This document shows, in pieces, positions 8,552-16,215 of a stretch of DNA of 32,195 nt. Source of the DNA: CAYXDO01 sp964463485 (GTDB lineage: Bacteria > Myxococcota > Kuafuiibacteriia > Kuafuiibacteriales > Kuafuiibacteriaceae). Under the pieces are notes generated by a model. The model was not told where the DNA came from. It ran no database searches and saw nothing but the letters and a program-made list of their open reading frames with translations. The DNA is taken from contig CAYXDO010000132.1 in assembly GCA_964463485.1 (NCBI GenBank), positions 1-32,195 on the forward strand, in the 5' to 3' direction. Position numbers and translations under genes: made by a program. Each line of letters opens with the position of its first letter. Position 1 is the first letter of the stretch.

Positions 8552-8818
8552 CTAGTAGACCGATCGAGGCATGACGTTCTCGAGCAGCATCGTGTCCTTG
8601 CATTCGCTCGTCGTGCCGTTGTCGTTCGCGTTGCACATACGCATCAGTAAGTTGAAGAGCTGACCCGTCTCTTGGGTGCCCTGTCCCGTCGGCTGGATCG
8701 CGAAGCGAACCACTCGCTCGCCCACCAATCCTTGGCCGATCAACACGTTTGGGGAAGTCACACAGCCGCTCGCGGCGACTGCGAAGCCCAATAGGGCGAA
8801 GGCGATCTTCGTCTTCAT
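8552..8818 (-). CDS. Small lipoprotein (third of a four-gene set), 88 aa
   Basis: The signal peptide MKTKIAFALLGF leads to lipobox AASGC (Cys19). The mature region has a strand-like segment (ERVVRFAIQPTG), a Gln/Gly/Thr loop, and a closing Cys pair (RMCNANDNGTTSEC), then a short tail. The start ATG at 8818 has GAAGG a few bases upstream and lies 7 nt after the preceding gene's stop. Same size, topology and Cys-pair placement as its neighbours, with low sequence identity. Function unknown. Confidence 0.85.
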   Translation of the reverse strand: MKTKIAFALLGFAVAASGCVTSPNVLIGQGLVGERVVRFAIQPTGQGTQETGQLFNLLMRMCNANDNGTTSECKDTMLLENVMPRSVY

Positions 8819-8825
8819 GAAACCT

Positions 8826-9137
8826 TCACCTCACGTTCGTTCCGGCGTAGCCGACCGAGCCCGACCAGAACGCGCTGCCCGTCGGGCACTGCAGGTCGGT
8901 GCCCTTGCCGCAAGCGAGCTTGCAGGTCAGGCTGGTGCCCTTGTCCTCACACGTCCAAAACACGTGCTGGAGCGACTGGACGAACACGTAGTTGTAGTGA
9001 TCCATCGTCTCGAGCAGCAGCATCTTCTTCGCCGGGTGATCCGTGAAGCCGACGAGCTGGCGGCTCATACAGCCCGAAGCCAACAGGGTCGTCGCGACCA
9101 AGGCCGCAAACAGGAGCGTACGAACAATTCGATTCAT
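8826..9137 (-). CDS. Small lipoprotein (second of a four-gene set), 103 aa
   Basis: I place the start at the ATG at 9137, preceded by GAGGAG, rather than at upstream in-frame codons, because only this start gives a signal peptide (MNRIVRTLLFAALV, lipobox LASGC). The mature part contains HYNYVFVQSLQHVF and then four cysteines in TCEDKGTSLTC and KLACGKGTDLQC, twice the Cys content of the other members, as if the Cys hairpin were duplicated. A Gly/Ser-rich tail follows. The gap to the preceding gene is 11 nt. Function unknown. Confidence 0.85.
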   Translation of the reverse strand: MNRIVRTLLFAALVATTLLASGCMSRQLVGFTDHPAKKMLLLETMDHYNYVFVQSLQHVFWTCEDKGTSLTCKLACGKGTDLQCPTGSAFWSGSVGYAGTNVR

Positions 9138-9148
9138 CTGTACTCTCC

Positions 9149-9379
9149 TCAGTTCTCGAAGATGACGGGGATTTCCGAGCACTGCTCGGCGTTCCCCTCG
9201 GCCGACACGGTGCATTTGATGATGCCCTGCCGGCCGGTGCCGGCCTGTGTGAAGCCGAATTTGATGTCGCTGCCGCGGCTGGACGCGCTCGTCACGATCA
9301 AGGGCCCGCCGGCGCATGCCGTGCCCCCGAGCGAAAGCGCGATCGCCGCCCCAATGACGTGGCGTCTGGTTCGAGTCAT
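9149..9379 (-). CDS. Small lipoprotein (first of a four-gene set), 76 aa
   Basis: The ATG at 9379 with GAGGA 5 nt upstream is preferred over the in-frame ATG at 9391, which has no ribosome site. The signal peptide is short (MTRTRRHVIGAAIAL) with a GGTAC lipobox. The mature ~55 residues contain a strand (DIKFGFTQAG) and the Cys pair IKCTVSAEGNAEQC, similar to the fourth member of the set. This is the promoter-proximal gene of the four. Function unknown. Confidence 0.8.
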   Translation of the reverse strand: MTRTRRHVIGAAIALSLGGTACAGGPLIVTSASSRGSDIKFGFTQAGTGRQGIIKCTVSAEGNAEQCSEIPVIFEN

Positions 9380-9442
9380 CGCAATCCTCATGATGTGTCT
9401 GGAGATCTTGCTCCTAAGCCCAACCTGGCGTCGGGCGGCGCC

Positions 9443-9471
9443 TTCATTGGGCAGGCCGAGAGTGCTGTCAA
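9443..9471 (-). promoter_or_regulatory. Possible promoter of the small-lipoprotein operon
   Basis: On the minus strand a perfect TTGACA (9471-9466) is followed after 17 bp by AATGAA, a poor -10 (3 of 6 matches). The position, about 65 bp upstream of the first lipoprotein start, is reasonable. The -10 is too weak for a firm call. Confidence 0.3.
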
Positions 9472-9574
9472 GGAAATACACCAAAACGCAGGTTAAACTC
9501 GCTCGTCAAAGGAGCCGCTTCAAGCGCGGCCCAAAATGCGACCTCCGGCCAGGAACGGAGTATTCTGCGCCCGC

Positions 9575-10756
9575 ATGGTTGCCATCGTCGAAGCGGTTGA
9601 AAAGGGGGACCTCGACCGCGTCAAAAAGCTCCTCGCGGATCACGCCAATCCGGACGAGATCGCGTCGGAGAAGAACGAAAGAATCCTGGGACGCGCAGCT
9701 CGCAAAGGGCACAAGGCCATTGTCGAAGCGCTGCTCGCCGCGGGTGCAAATCCGAACCTCGCGGACGCCGAAGGGAACACCCCGCTCATCGCTGCGGCCG
9801 TCGGCGGCCAGATGGAGAGTGTGCGGGCGCTCGTGTTCGGTGGCGCGGTGATCGAGCTACGGGACGCTCGAGGCAGCTCGGCGATCGATCGCGCATACGA
9901 CGAGGGAAAGGCGGAGATCGGTCACTACCTGGCGCTCGGAAGGTGGTCGCGCTTGCCGGACACCTTGGCCACGCCGCCCGAAGGGCAAGGTGCGTTCGAG
10001 GACGTCGCCAAGCTCGTCGCCGAGAAGGGGAAGAAGCTCACCAGCCTCTACCTTCGTCGCATGCGGATCTCGACCGAGGCGATGGACGCACTGTCGTCCT
10101 TCACCGCGCTCGAGCACCTGATTCTGGATCGGTGCCAGCTCACTGGAATCCACCTGCGCACGATTGGGCAGGTCCGGACGCTGAAGGGCTTGTCGCTGCG
10201 CGGATCGTCGATCGTACTGAAGACGCCTTCGCCGGGCGAATCCACGCCGCGCTCGGAGCTCGATTCGCTCGGCGGGCTGATCAAGTTGGCCACGCTCGAC
10301 CTCTCGCACATCAAGGCGACGGGGCGCTCGCTCGGCACGGTGCAGTGGACCTTCCTGGGCTGGCTCAAGGATCTAGAGGAGCTCCACTTCGAGGATCTCG
10401 ACGTGGCCACTGCGGTGCTCACGAGCCTGCGCGACCTGAAGAAGATCAAGCGACTCCACCTCGGCGGAATGGGCATTCGAGACACCGAGATCGACCATCT
10501 CTTGCGGGTCCCTTCGCTCGAGGTGTTGGATCTTGCGCGAACGCGAATTTCCGATCGCGCGCTCTTGAAGGTGTCGCGGCTGCAGGAGATCTCGCGGCTC
10601 TCGCTGGCTTCCACGGCGGTGACCACGGTGGGCCTCGAGCGCCTGAAGTATCTGCCGAAGCTCACCGACGTCGATCTCCGCGGAACCCGCAAGAGCCCCG
10701 ACCGCAAGAAGCTCGTCGAGGAGCTCCGCGGAAAGAACGTGCGCGTCTGGGAGTGA
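9575..10756 (+). CDS. Ankyrin-repeat plus leucine-rich-repeat protein, 393 aa
   Basis: The protein starts with about three ankyrin repeats (residues 1-115; e.g. GDLDRVKKLLADHANPDE, RKGHKAIVEALLAAGANPN, EGNTPLIAAAVGGQ). After a short helical linker it has leucine-rich repeats from about 150 to 385 (e.g. LTSLYLRRMRIS, LEHLILDRCQLTG, LEVLDLARTRISDRAL, LTDVDLRGTRKS). There is no signal peptide, so it is probably a cytoplasmic scaffold that binds other proteins. The start is set at the ATG at 9575, where the ankyrin frame begins; GGAG lies about 14 bp upstream. It is divergent from the small-lipoprotein operon and 42 bp upstream of the phosphorylase gene. The combination of two solenoid types in one bacterial protein is uncommon. 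Partner unknown. Confidence 0.9.
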   Translation: MVAIVEAVEKGDLDRVKKLLADHANPDEIASEKNERILGRAARKGHKAIVEALLAAGANPNLADAEGNTPLIAAAVGGQMESVRALVFGGAVIELRDARGSSAIDRAYDEGKAEIGHYLALGRWSRLPDTLATPPEGQGAFEDVAKLVAEKGKKLTSLYLRRMRISTEAMDALSSFTALEHLILDRCQLTGIHLRTIGQVRTLKGLSLRGSSIVLKTPSPGESTPRSELDSLGGLIKLATLDLSHIKATGRSLGTVQWTFLGWLKDLEELHFEDLDVATAVLTSLRDLKKIKRLHLGGMGIRDTEIDHLLRVPSLEVLDLARTRISDRALLKVSRLQEISRLSLASTAVTTVGLERLKYLPKLTDVDLRGTRKSPDRKKLVEELRGKNVRVWE

Positions 10757-10776
10757 GAGCCGGTTGACGCTGCTTT

Positions 10777-10799
10777 CGGCGGCAGGGAGAGTGCCGCCG
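10777..10799 (+). promoter_or_regulatory. GC hairpin with the ribosome-binding site in its loop, at the glgP start
   Basis: CGGCGGCA (10777-10784) and TGCCGCCG (10792-10799) form a perfect 8-bp stem. The 7-nt loop GGGAGAG is the Shine-Dalgarno sequence of glgP, and the last stem base is the first base of its GTG start. The hairpin would display the ribosome site while holding the start codon at the stem foot. It might alternatively contribute to ending the upstream transcript, but no T-run follows. Confidence 0.55.
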
Positions 10800-13354
10800 T
10801 GAAACCGAAGCTCAGAACCATCCGCGTCTCTCCGGACCTCCCGCAGGCGCTGTACGGCCTCGAGAACCTCGCGCTGAATCTCTACTGGGACTGGAACCCG
10901 GACATCGCGTCGCTGTTCGCGCGGGTCGATCCGGAGCTTTGGGACTCCACCGGACAGAACCCAACGCTCTTGCTCGGCCAAGTCTCGCAGGCTCGCCTGC
11001 AACAGCTCTCCACCGACCGCGCCTTCCTCTCGCACCTCGCCCGCGCCGTCGCGTCGCTCGAGCGTTACAAGAACGAAGCTCGCTGGTTTCAGCAGGCCCA
11101 CAAAGACCTCCAGGACGTCCGCATCGCGTACTTCTGCGCCGAGTTCGGCATCACCGGCTGCATGCCGATCTACTCCGGGGGCCTCGGCATCCTCGCCGGT
11201 GACCACCTGAAAAGCGCCAGCGACCTCGGCCTTCCGCTGGTCGGTGTCGGCATCCTCTATCAAGAGGGCTACTTTCGGCAGTACCTCAACGACGCCGGTT
11301 GGCAAGGCGAGACCTACCCTCCCAACGACTTCTTCAAGATGCCGATTCGCCCGGCGCGACACACCGACGGGAGCATCGTGCGCATCTCCGTAGAGTTCCC
11401 CGGCCGCTTGGTGTGGGCCCAGATCTGGCGCGCGGACATCGGGCGCGTGCCGCTGTTCCTTTTGGACACCAACGTTCCAGAAAACACCGATCACGATCGC
11501 CAGATCACCCGCGCGCTCTACAGCGGCGGCTCGGAGCTCCGCATCCAACAGCTCATGGTCCTCGGCATCGGCGGCTTTCGCGCCTTGGTCACGATGGGGA
11601 TCGAGCCCTCCGTCTGCCACATGAACGAAGGCCACGCAGGCTTCCTCGGCGTCGAGCGAACGCGTCACCTGATGCAGCAACGCAACATCTCGTACGAGAT
11701 CGCGCGCGAGATCGTGGACGACGGGAACATCTTTACGACGCACACGCCGGTCCCCGCAGGCTTCGACGTCTTCATGCGAGACCTCGTCGAGCGCTACATG
11801 AGCGAGTACGTACGCAAGGTCGGGCTCTCGATGGACGACTTCATGGCGCTCGGCCGCAGGCATCCGTTCGACCAGGGCGAGCCGCTCCACATGGCGGTGA
11901 TCGCGATTCGACACGCGGTCCTGAGGAACGGCGTGAGCGAGCTCCACGGCCACGTGAGCCGCAAGCTGATCGCGGACGGCGGCGCTTGGACAGAGTGGCC
12001 CGAGAACGAGGTGCCGGTCGGCCACGTGACCAACGGCGTCCACACGCACACCTGGATCGCACCGGAGATGAGCATGCTGCTCGATCGGTACTTGGGCCCG
12101 GGCTGGCGCGAAGCTCCGTCCGACGCCGAGATCTGGGACGGCATCGATCTGATCCCCGACGAAGAGCTCTGGCGAGCTCACGGCGACCTGCGCCTGCAGC
12201 TCGTCGCCTACGTACGCAAGCGATTGAAGTGGCAGCTCGAACGGAGAGGCGCCGCGAAGACCGAGATCGAGAGCTCCTTGCTCGCCCTCGATCCCGACGC
12301 GCTCACGATCGGCTTCGCCCGCCGCTTCGCGACCTACAAACGCGCGACCTTGCTGTTTCAGGACGTCGAGCGGCTCCTCAAGATCGTCACGAGCGCGCAC
12401 CGACCCATTCAGTTCATCTTCTCCGGAAAGGCTCACCCCGCCGACAACCCGGCCAAGGAGCTGATTCGGATGGTCGCATCCAAGATCAAGGACGAGCGCT
12501 TCGCGCGATCGATCGTGTTCCTCGAAGACTACGAGATTCCCGTCGCGCGACATCTCGTACGCGGCGTCGACCTCTGGCTCAACACTCCGCAACGCCCGCG
12601 CGAGGCGAGCGGCACCAGCGGCATGAAGGTCGTACCCAATGGCGGCCTCAACTTGTCGATCCTCGACGGGTGGTGGGCCGAGGGCTACCAGCCCGGGACG
12701 GGCTGGGCGATCGGCAACGGCGAGCCCTGGGACGAGAGCCGCGACGTCGTCGAAGCCAACGCGCTCTACACTTTGCTCGAAAGCCAGATCGTGCCGCTCT
12801 ACTACGATCGCGACGCACGAGGTTGTCCGACCGGCTGGATGGCGATGGTCAAGGCGTCGATGCGGGCTCACGCCGCGCGCTTCTCGTCGGACCGCATGGT
12901 CAAGGAGTACGTCGAACACTACTACGTCCCCACCGCGGCCCGATTTGCAGAGCGCAGCGCGAGCGTTCCGAAGGTCGAAGACGTCGTTCGCTGGAAGAAT
13001 CGCCTCGAGTCGGTGTGGCACGACGTGCAGGTCGTCGAGATCCAATCGCCGAACCACGGTGAGCTCCGGTACGCGGAGGCCTTTCCGATCACCGCCACGG
13101 TGCGGCTCGGGATCTTGTCCCCCAACGACGTGGACGTGCAGCTCTACCACGGCATGTTGGACGCCAAGGAAGAGATCCACGACGCTCGGTCGGTCTCGAT
13201 GAAACACGTGGGCTCCAACGATGGAATCCATCGCTATTCGATCGACATGCGGTTCCCGACCTGCGGCCGCGTGGGCTACACCGTGCGCATCGTGCCGCAG
13301 CACGAAGGTGTCATGGTGCCCAACGAAATGACACGCATACGCTGGGCCACCTGA
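10799..13354 (+). CDS. glgP: Alpha-glucan (glycogen/maltodextrin) phosphorylase, 851 aa
   Basis: A GT35 enzyme that uses phosphate to release glucose-1-phosphate from alpha-1,4-glucans, with pyridoxal phosphate as cofactor. The N-terminal ~100 residues match the DUF3417 domain found in the bacterial short-type phosphorylases (LYGLENLALNLYWDWNPD). Further family blocks are CAEFGITGCMPIYSGGLGIL, NEGHAGFLGVERTRH, TTHTPVPAGFDVF and FARRFATYKRATLL. The PLP-binding lysine is Lys610 in EASGTSGMKVVPNGG. Length is normal for this subgroup. The GTG start at 10799 has GGGAG 8 nt upstream inside a hairpin loop. The stop overlaps the start of rsmD (TGATG). It implies storage-glycan breakdown; no other glycogen genes are nearby. 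Confidence 0.97.
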   Translation: MKPKLRTIRVSPDLPQALYGLENLALNLYWDWNPDIASLFARVDPELWDSTGQNPTLLLGQVSQARLQQLSTDRAFLSHLARAVASLERYKNEARWFQQAHKDLQDVRIAYFCAEFGITGCMPIYSGGLGILAGDHLKSASDLGLPLVGVGILYQEGYFRQYLNDAGWQGETYPPNDFFKMPIRPARHTDGSIVRISVEFPGRLVWAQIWRADIGRVPLFLLDTNVPENTDHDRQITRALYSGGSELRIQQLMVLGIGGFRALVTMGIEPSVCHMNEGHAGFLGVERTRHLMQQRNISYEIAREIVDDGNIFTTHTPVPAGFDVFMRDLVERYMSEYVRKVGLSMDDFMALGRRHPFDQGEPLHMAVIAIRHAVLRNGVSELHGHVSRKLIADGGAWTEWPENEVPVGHVTNGVHTHTWIAPEMSMLLDRYLGPGWREAPSDAEIWDGIDLIPDEELWRAHGDLRLQLVAYVRKRLKWQLERRGAAKTEIESSLLALDPDALTIGFARRFATYKRATLLFQDVERLLKIVTSAHRPIQFIFSGKAHPADNPAKELIRMVASKIKDERFARSIVFLEDYEIPVARHLVRGVDLWLNTPQRPREASGTSGMKVVPNGGLNLSILDGWWAEGYQPGTGWAIGNGEPWDESRDVVEANALYTLLESQIVPLYYDRDARGCPTGWMAMVKASMRAHAARFSSDRMVKEYVEHYYVPTAARFAERSASVPKVEDVVRWKNRLESVWHDVQVVEIQSPNHGELRYAEAFPITATVRLGILSPNDVDVQLYHGMLDAKEEIHDARSVSMKHVGSNDGIHRYSIDMRFPTCGRVGYTVRIVPQHEGVMVPNEMTRIRWAT

Positions 13355-13908
13355 TGCGGATCGTCGCGGGGCGGCACGGCGGTCGAAAGCTCGTCGCTCC
13401 AAAGACCGACGCTACTCGCCCCACGGCGGATCGGGTCCGTGAGGCGTTGTTTTCGATTCTGGGCGACCTCGTCGAAGGTGCCCACGTACTCGACCTCTAC
13501 AGCGGCAGCGGAGCGCTCGCGCTCGAAGCGATCTCGCGGGGCGCGAGCATGGCGACCTGTGTCGAGAGCTCAGCGAGAGCCCGAGCCGCGATCCTCGAGA
13601 ACGTCAGGACACTCGGCGAGTTGGATCGCGTGACGCTCGTGCCGATCTCGGTCGAGCGAGCGCTCGAGAAGCTCGAAGGTCCGTTCGACCTGGTGCTCGC
13701 CGATCCCCCATGGGCCGACGTCGAAAAGGTGTCGCCTGCGATCTTCCGGGCGATGCCGCGCTTGCTCGCCGAAGACGGGACGCTCGTGGTGGAGCACGCC
13801 CGTAGAGAACCGATCACTCCCCCCGAGCCGTGGCGGTGCGACGACGTGAGGACCTACGGCGACACCGCCCTGAGCTTCTTTCACCGACCACGACGAGCTG
13901 GAGCTTGA
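13354..13908 (+). CDS. rsmD: 16S rRNA (guanine(966)-N2)-methyltransferase RsmD, 184 aa
   Basis: The enzyme methylates G966 of 16S rRNA in the assembled small subunit using S-adenosylmethionine. The N-terminus (MRIVAGRHGGRKLVAP) and the TRPTADRVREALFSIL block are diagnostic of RsmD. The SAM-binding motif is VLDLYSGSGALALEA (residues 45-59), and the catalytic motif is DPPW at 117-120 (DPPY in most homologues). The length is typical. The ATG at 13354 shares a base with the glgP stop (TGATG), so translation is coupled to glgP, an unusual pairing that need not mean shared function. The usual neighbour coaD is absent. Confidence 0.95.
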   Translation: MRIVAGRHGGRKLVAPKTDATRPTADRVREALFSILGDLVEGAHVLDLYSGSGALALEAISRGASMATCVESSARARAAILENVRTLGELDRVTLVPISVERALEKLEGPFDLVLADPPWADVEKVSPAIFRAMPRLLAEDGTLVVEHARREPITPPEPWRCDDVRTYGDTALSFFHRPRRAGA

Positions 13909-13957
13909 AGACGCCGGTGCCCTTGGACTACGTCCATGTTAAGGTTCCCAAGATCCC

Positions 13958-15472
13958 ATGCGCGTCATCGAGCTTCTCACCGGGGACCACCTCTACATGC
14001 GCCAGATGGTGGCCAAGCTTCAGGGTTGGCTGAAGCCGCTCGACGCGCCTCGAGTAGCCGAGGCCATCACGTTCTTCGAAGAGTTCGCTGACTTGGCACA
14101 TCAGCGCGTCGAAGACGAGGTCGTCTTTCGCCACCTCGCGAGCGCCGGAGCACCTGGCCAGCCGCTCAGAGTCATGACGCGCGAGCACGAGCTCTCCCGC
14201 CAATATCTCGCGGCAGCGAAGAGCGCGCTACCCGCGGCGATTCACAACGATCCTGAAGCGCGTACACACGTCACCGAGAACCTCTCGGCGTTCGCCGCTC
14301 TGCTCGGACTGCACATGAAGAAGGAGGAGCTCGTGCTCTTCCCGTTGCTCGAAAAAAAGACGGCTCAGTCCGACGAAGAGCTGTACGCGGAGGCCGTGGC
14401 CGCCCGACGCGTCACCACCAGCGACGCGCGCTATCGAGAGCTCAAGCTCATGGCCGAGCGAGCCGAGCACCGAAAGCTCGGAACGGCCGTCGTGCACATG
14501 GACGCCTCACAGCCAGAGCGGACGGCCTTGGTCGAACGCAAGAAGCCCGCCACCAACATTGGAAACGTGCCGGAAGCGCGCACCCTCACCAGCGAGCATC
14601 ACGAGCACCCCGCCACCCGCGAACCCTCGCACGCCTCGCACGCTGGCAGCGCCTCGCACGCTGGCGGCGCCCCGCCGTCCGTGGGCCGCGTGCTCTACGA
14701 CGACGGCAATCACCAAGACCTTCTGCTCCACGACTTCACGCGCGGCCTCTCCGTGCAGGCCAACGTCTACCTCATCATCCGCGGACGCGCCGGCATCATC
14801 CTCGATCCCGGCGGTCCCAAGGTCTATCCCAACGTCTTCGAAGAGACGCGCGCCAACCTCGGCGGCGGACACTTGCGCCACATCTTCCTCTCCCACCAAG
14901 ACCCAGACATCGGAACCTCGTTGAACTCGTGGCTCATGGACACCGGCGCGACCGCGTGGGTCTCGCGGCTGTGGACGCGCTTTCTGCCCCACTTCGGCAT
15001 CGATCGCTTGCTCGCCGATCGCCTCCGACCGATCCCCGACGAAGGCATGGTGCTCGATTTCGAAGGCGCCGACATCGTCTTCGTCCCCGCTCACTTCCTG
15101 CATTCGCCGGGCAACTTTCAGCTCTACGACCCCGTCTCGAAGATCTTGTTCTCAGGCGATCTCGGAGCCTCCGTGGGCGTCGACGATCTGCAGGTCACCG
15201 ACTTCGACGCGCACGTGCCGCAGATGATCGGCTTCCACAAGCGCTACATGGCCTCCGGCCGCTCACTCCGAGCGTGGGCCAAGATGGTGCGGGAGCTCGA
15301 CATCCGAATGATCGCGCCCCAGCACGGCGCGATCTTCGAGGGCGAGTCGCTGGTGTCCAAGTTCATCGACTGGTGCGAGAACCTCGAGACCGGAACCGAC
15401 CTCTTCGACAACCTGTACAAGCTTCCTTCGAAGGCTACGCAAGGCGGCAGCCTCGACCCCGAGATGGACTAG
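13958..15472 (+). CDS. Hemerythrin-like domain fused to an ODP/flavodiiron-type metallo-beta-lactamase domain, 504 aa
   Basis: Residues 1-135 form a hemerythrin (HHE) four-helix domain with diiron ligands visible as His11, His48-x3-Glu52, His77 and His119-x3-Glu123. A linker (about 190-235) has an 18-bp tandem repeat giving SHAGSA units. Residues about 240-480 form the metallo-beta-lactamase fold of oxygen-binding diiron proteins: SHQDPD (His313, Asp315, Asp317), His382 in HFLHSPGNF, bridging Asp401 in FSGDLG and His456 in PQHGAIF. Their spacing matches flavodiiron proteins, with Asp315 in place of the usual Glu. The flavodoxin domain of true flavodiiron proteins is absent, so an electron donor must be separate. 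Likely role: oxygen or nitric-oxide binding, sensing or reduction in the cytoplasm. The ATG at 13958 has a weak AAGG about 13 nt upstream. It converges on a CRP/FNR-type regulator. Confidence 0.9.
   Translation: MRVIELLTGDHLYMRQMVAKLQGWLKPLDAPRVAEAITFFEEFADLAHQRVEDEVVFRHLASAGAPGQPLRVMTREHELSRQYLAAAKSALPAAIHNDPEARTHVTENLSAFAALLGLHMKKEELVLFPLLEKKTAQSDEELYAEAVAARRVTTSDARYRELKLMAERAEHRKLGTAVVHMDASQPERTALVERKKPATNIGNVPEARTLTSEHHEHPATREPSHASHAGSASHAGGAPPSVGRVLYDDGNHQDLLLHDFTRGLSVQANVYLIIRGRAGIILDPGGPKVYPNVFEETRANLGGGHLRHIFLSHQDPDIGTSLNSWLMDTGATAWVSRLWTRFLPHFGIDRLLADRLRPIPDEGMVLDFEGADIVFVPAHFLHSPGNFQLYDPVSKILFSGDLGASVGVDDLQVTDFDAHVPQMIGFHKRYMASGRSLRAWAKMVRELDIRMIAPQHGAIFEGESLVSKFIDWCENLETGTDLFDNLYKLPSKATQGGSLDPEMD
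14633..14668. repeat. 18-bp tandem repeat in an interdomain linker
   Basis: Two units of GCCTCGCACGCTGGCRGC (one mismatch), plus a preceding partial CCTCGCACGC, encode ASHAGS/ASHAGG in the linker between the hemerythrin and lactamase domains. Confidence 0.9.
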
Positions 15473-15485
15473 CCCGCGAGGCTAG
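15469..15485. terminator. Small hairpin between convergent genes, possible terminator
   Basis: CTAGCC, loop CGCGA, GGCTAG is a perfect 6-bp stem overlapping the stop of the diiron fusion gene and lying 8 bp from the end of the convergent regulator gene. No T-run follows on either strand, so intrinsic termination is uncertain. Confidence 0.35.
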
Positions 15486-15493
15486 GTCTCACG

Positions 15494-16177
15494 TCAAACC
15501 GGAAAGCGAATCCGCCGCCCGCGAACTTCGAACCGACCTTCCCGCGCCATCCGCTGCGTCTCTCGAGAAACCGTCCCGAGCGCGAGCCCGAGCAGATCGG
15601 CGATCTCTTGACGCGACAGCGGCAGCTCGACCCACGCGCCTTTGGACGGCGCGAGGTCCCGCAAGATCGACTCGATCCGCTCTTCCGCGGTCATCGCTCC
15701 GAGACGGACCATCGCGGCCTTCACTTCGACGAGCTGCCTGGACACCTCCCGCGTGATCGCGAGCCCCTGGCGCGGATCGCGGCGGATGGTCGACTCGACC
15801 TCCGTGCGCGTGACCACGCAGACCCGCGAGCGAGTCACGGACTCGACCGTGCTCTGAAGCGGCGCCCCGACTAGAGCCTCGAGCCCAATCAAATCTCCGG
15901 GTCGAACGAGCCGAATGCCTTGAGCGCGACCGTCGACGAGTGTGCAGCTCTCCTTGAGATAGCCCTCCACGACCGCAAACGTCGAACGCGCTTCGTCCCC
16001 TTCGAGGTACAGCACGTCGCGTTTTTGGAGGGTGAGCTGCGAGCTCGGAGGGTGCCCGTTGCACGTCTCGCAGAGGCGACGAGGTTCGAGTCCGTGGGAC
16101 CGAACGGGACAGGCGCTCTGCTGCGTCAGCAGCGAAGCCTCCACCGGTCGGGGATTTGGTTCTCGCGCGCCGTCCAC
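15494..16177 (-). CDS. CRP/FNR-family transcriptional regulator with FNR-like cysteines, 227 aa
   Basis: A cyclic-nucleotide-binding-type beta-roll (about 45-130), dimerisation helix (about 133-165) and winged helix-turn-helix (about 183-222; SRQEIADLLGLALGTVSRE). Cysteines 23, 36 and 39 in the N-terminal extension plus Cys120 could ligate a [4Fe-4S] cluster: Cys120 in SRVCVVTRTE sits where E. coli FNR has Cys122 (SMVCEIP), although the N-terminal spacing (C-x12-C-x2-C) differs from FNR. In the recognition helix the FNR/CRP glutamate (FNR Glu209) is replaced by Gly201, while Ser204 and Arg205 are kept, so DNA specificity may differ. The GTG at 16177 is chosen as the longest sensible start; GTG at 16144 is possible. 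It converges on the hemerythrin/diiron gene, suggesting an oxygen or NO response. Confidence 0.85.
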   Translation of the reverse strand: MDGAREPNPRPVEASLLTQQSACPVRSHGLEPRRLCETCNGHPPSSQLTLQKRDVLYLEGDEARSTFAVVEGYLKESCTLVDGRAQGIRLVRPGDLIGLEALVGAPLQSTVESVTRSRVCVVTRTEVESTIRRDPRQGLAITREVSRQLVEVKAAMVRLGAMTAEERIESILRDLAPSKGAWVELPLSRQEIADLLGLALGTVSRETQRMAREGRFEVRGRRIRFPV

Positions 16178-16201
16178 CGCTGAATTGTACCAGGGTCAAC
16201 T

Positions 16202-16215
16202 TTGATCCAGGTCAA
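16202..16215. promoter_or_regulatory. FNR-box-like site upstream of the CRP/FNR regulator
   Basis: TTGATCCAGGTCAA matches the FNR consensus TTGAT-N4-ATCAA at 9 of 10 fixed positions, 25 bp upstream of the regulator's GTG. An extra GGTCAAC half-site lies at 16194-16200, giving a direct repeat of GGTCAAC. On the minus strand TACAAT (16189-16184) could be the -10 element, which would put the box over the -35 region and suggest repression. Autoregulation is inferred; the regulator's altered recognition helix is a caveat. Confidence 0.5.

Noticed and set aside
10373..13402. A 1009-residue open frame on the minus strand
   Set aside because: It is antisense to glgP, is rich in His, Arg and Asp with no recognisable domain, and reflects the lack of stops opposite a high-GC gene.
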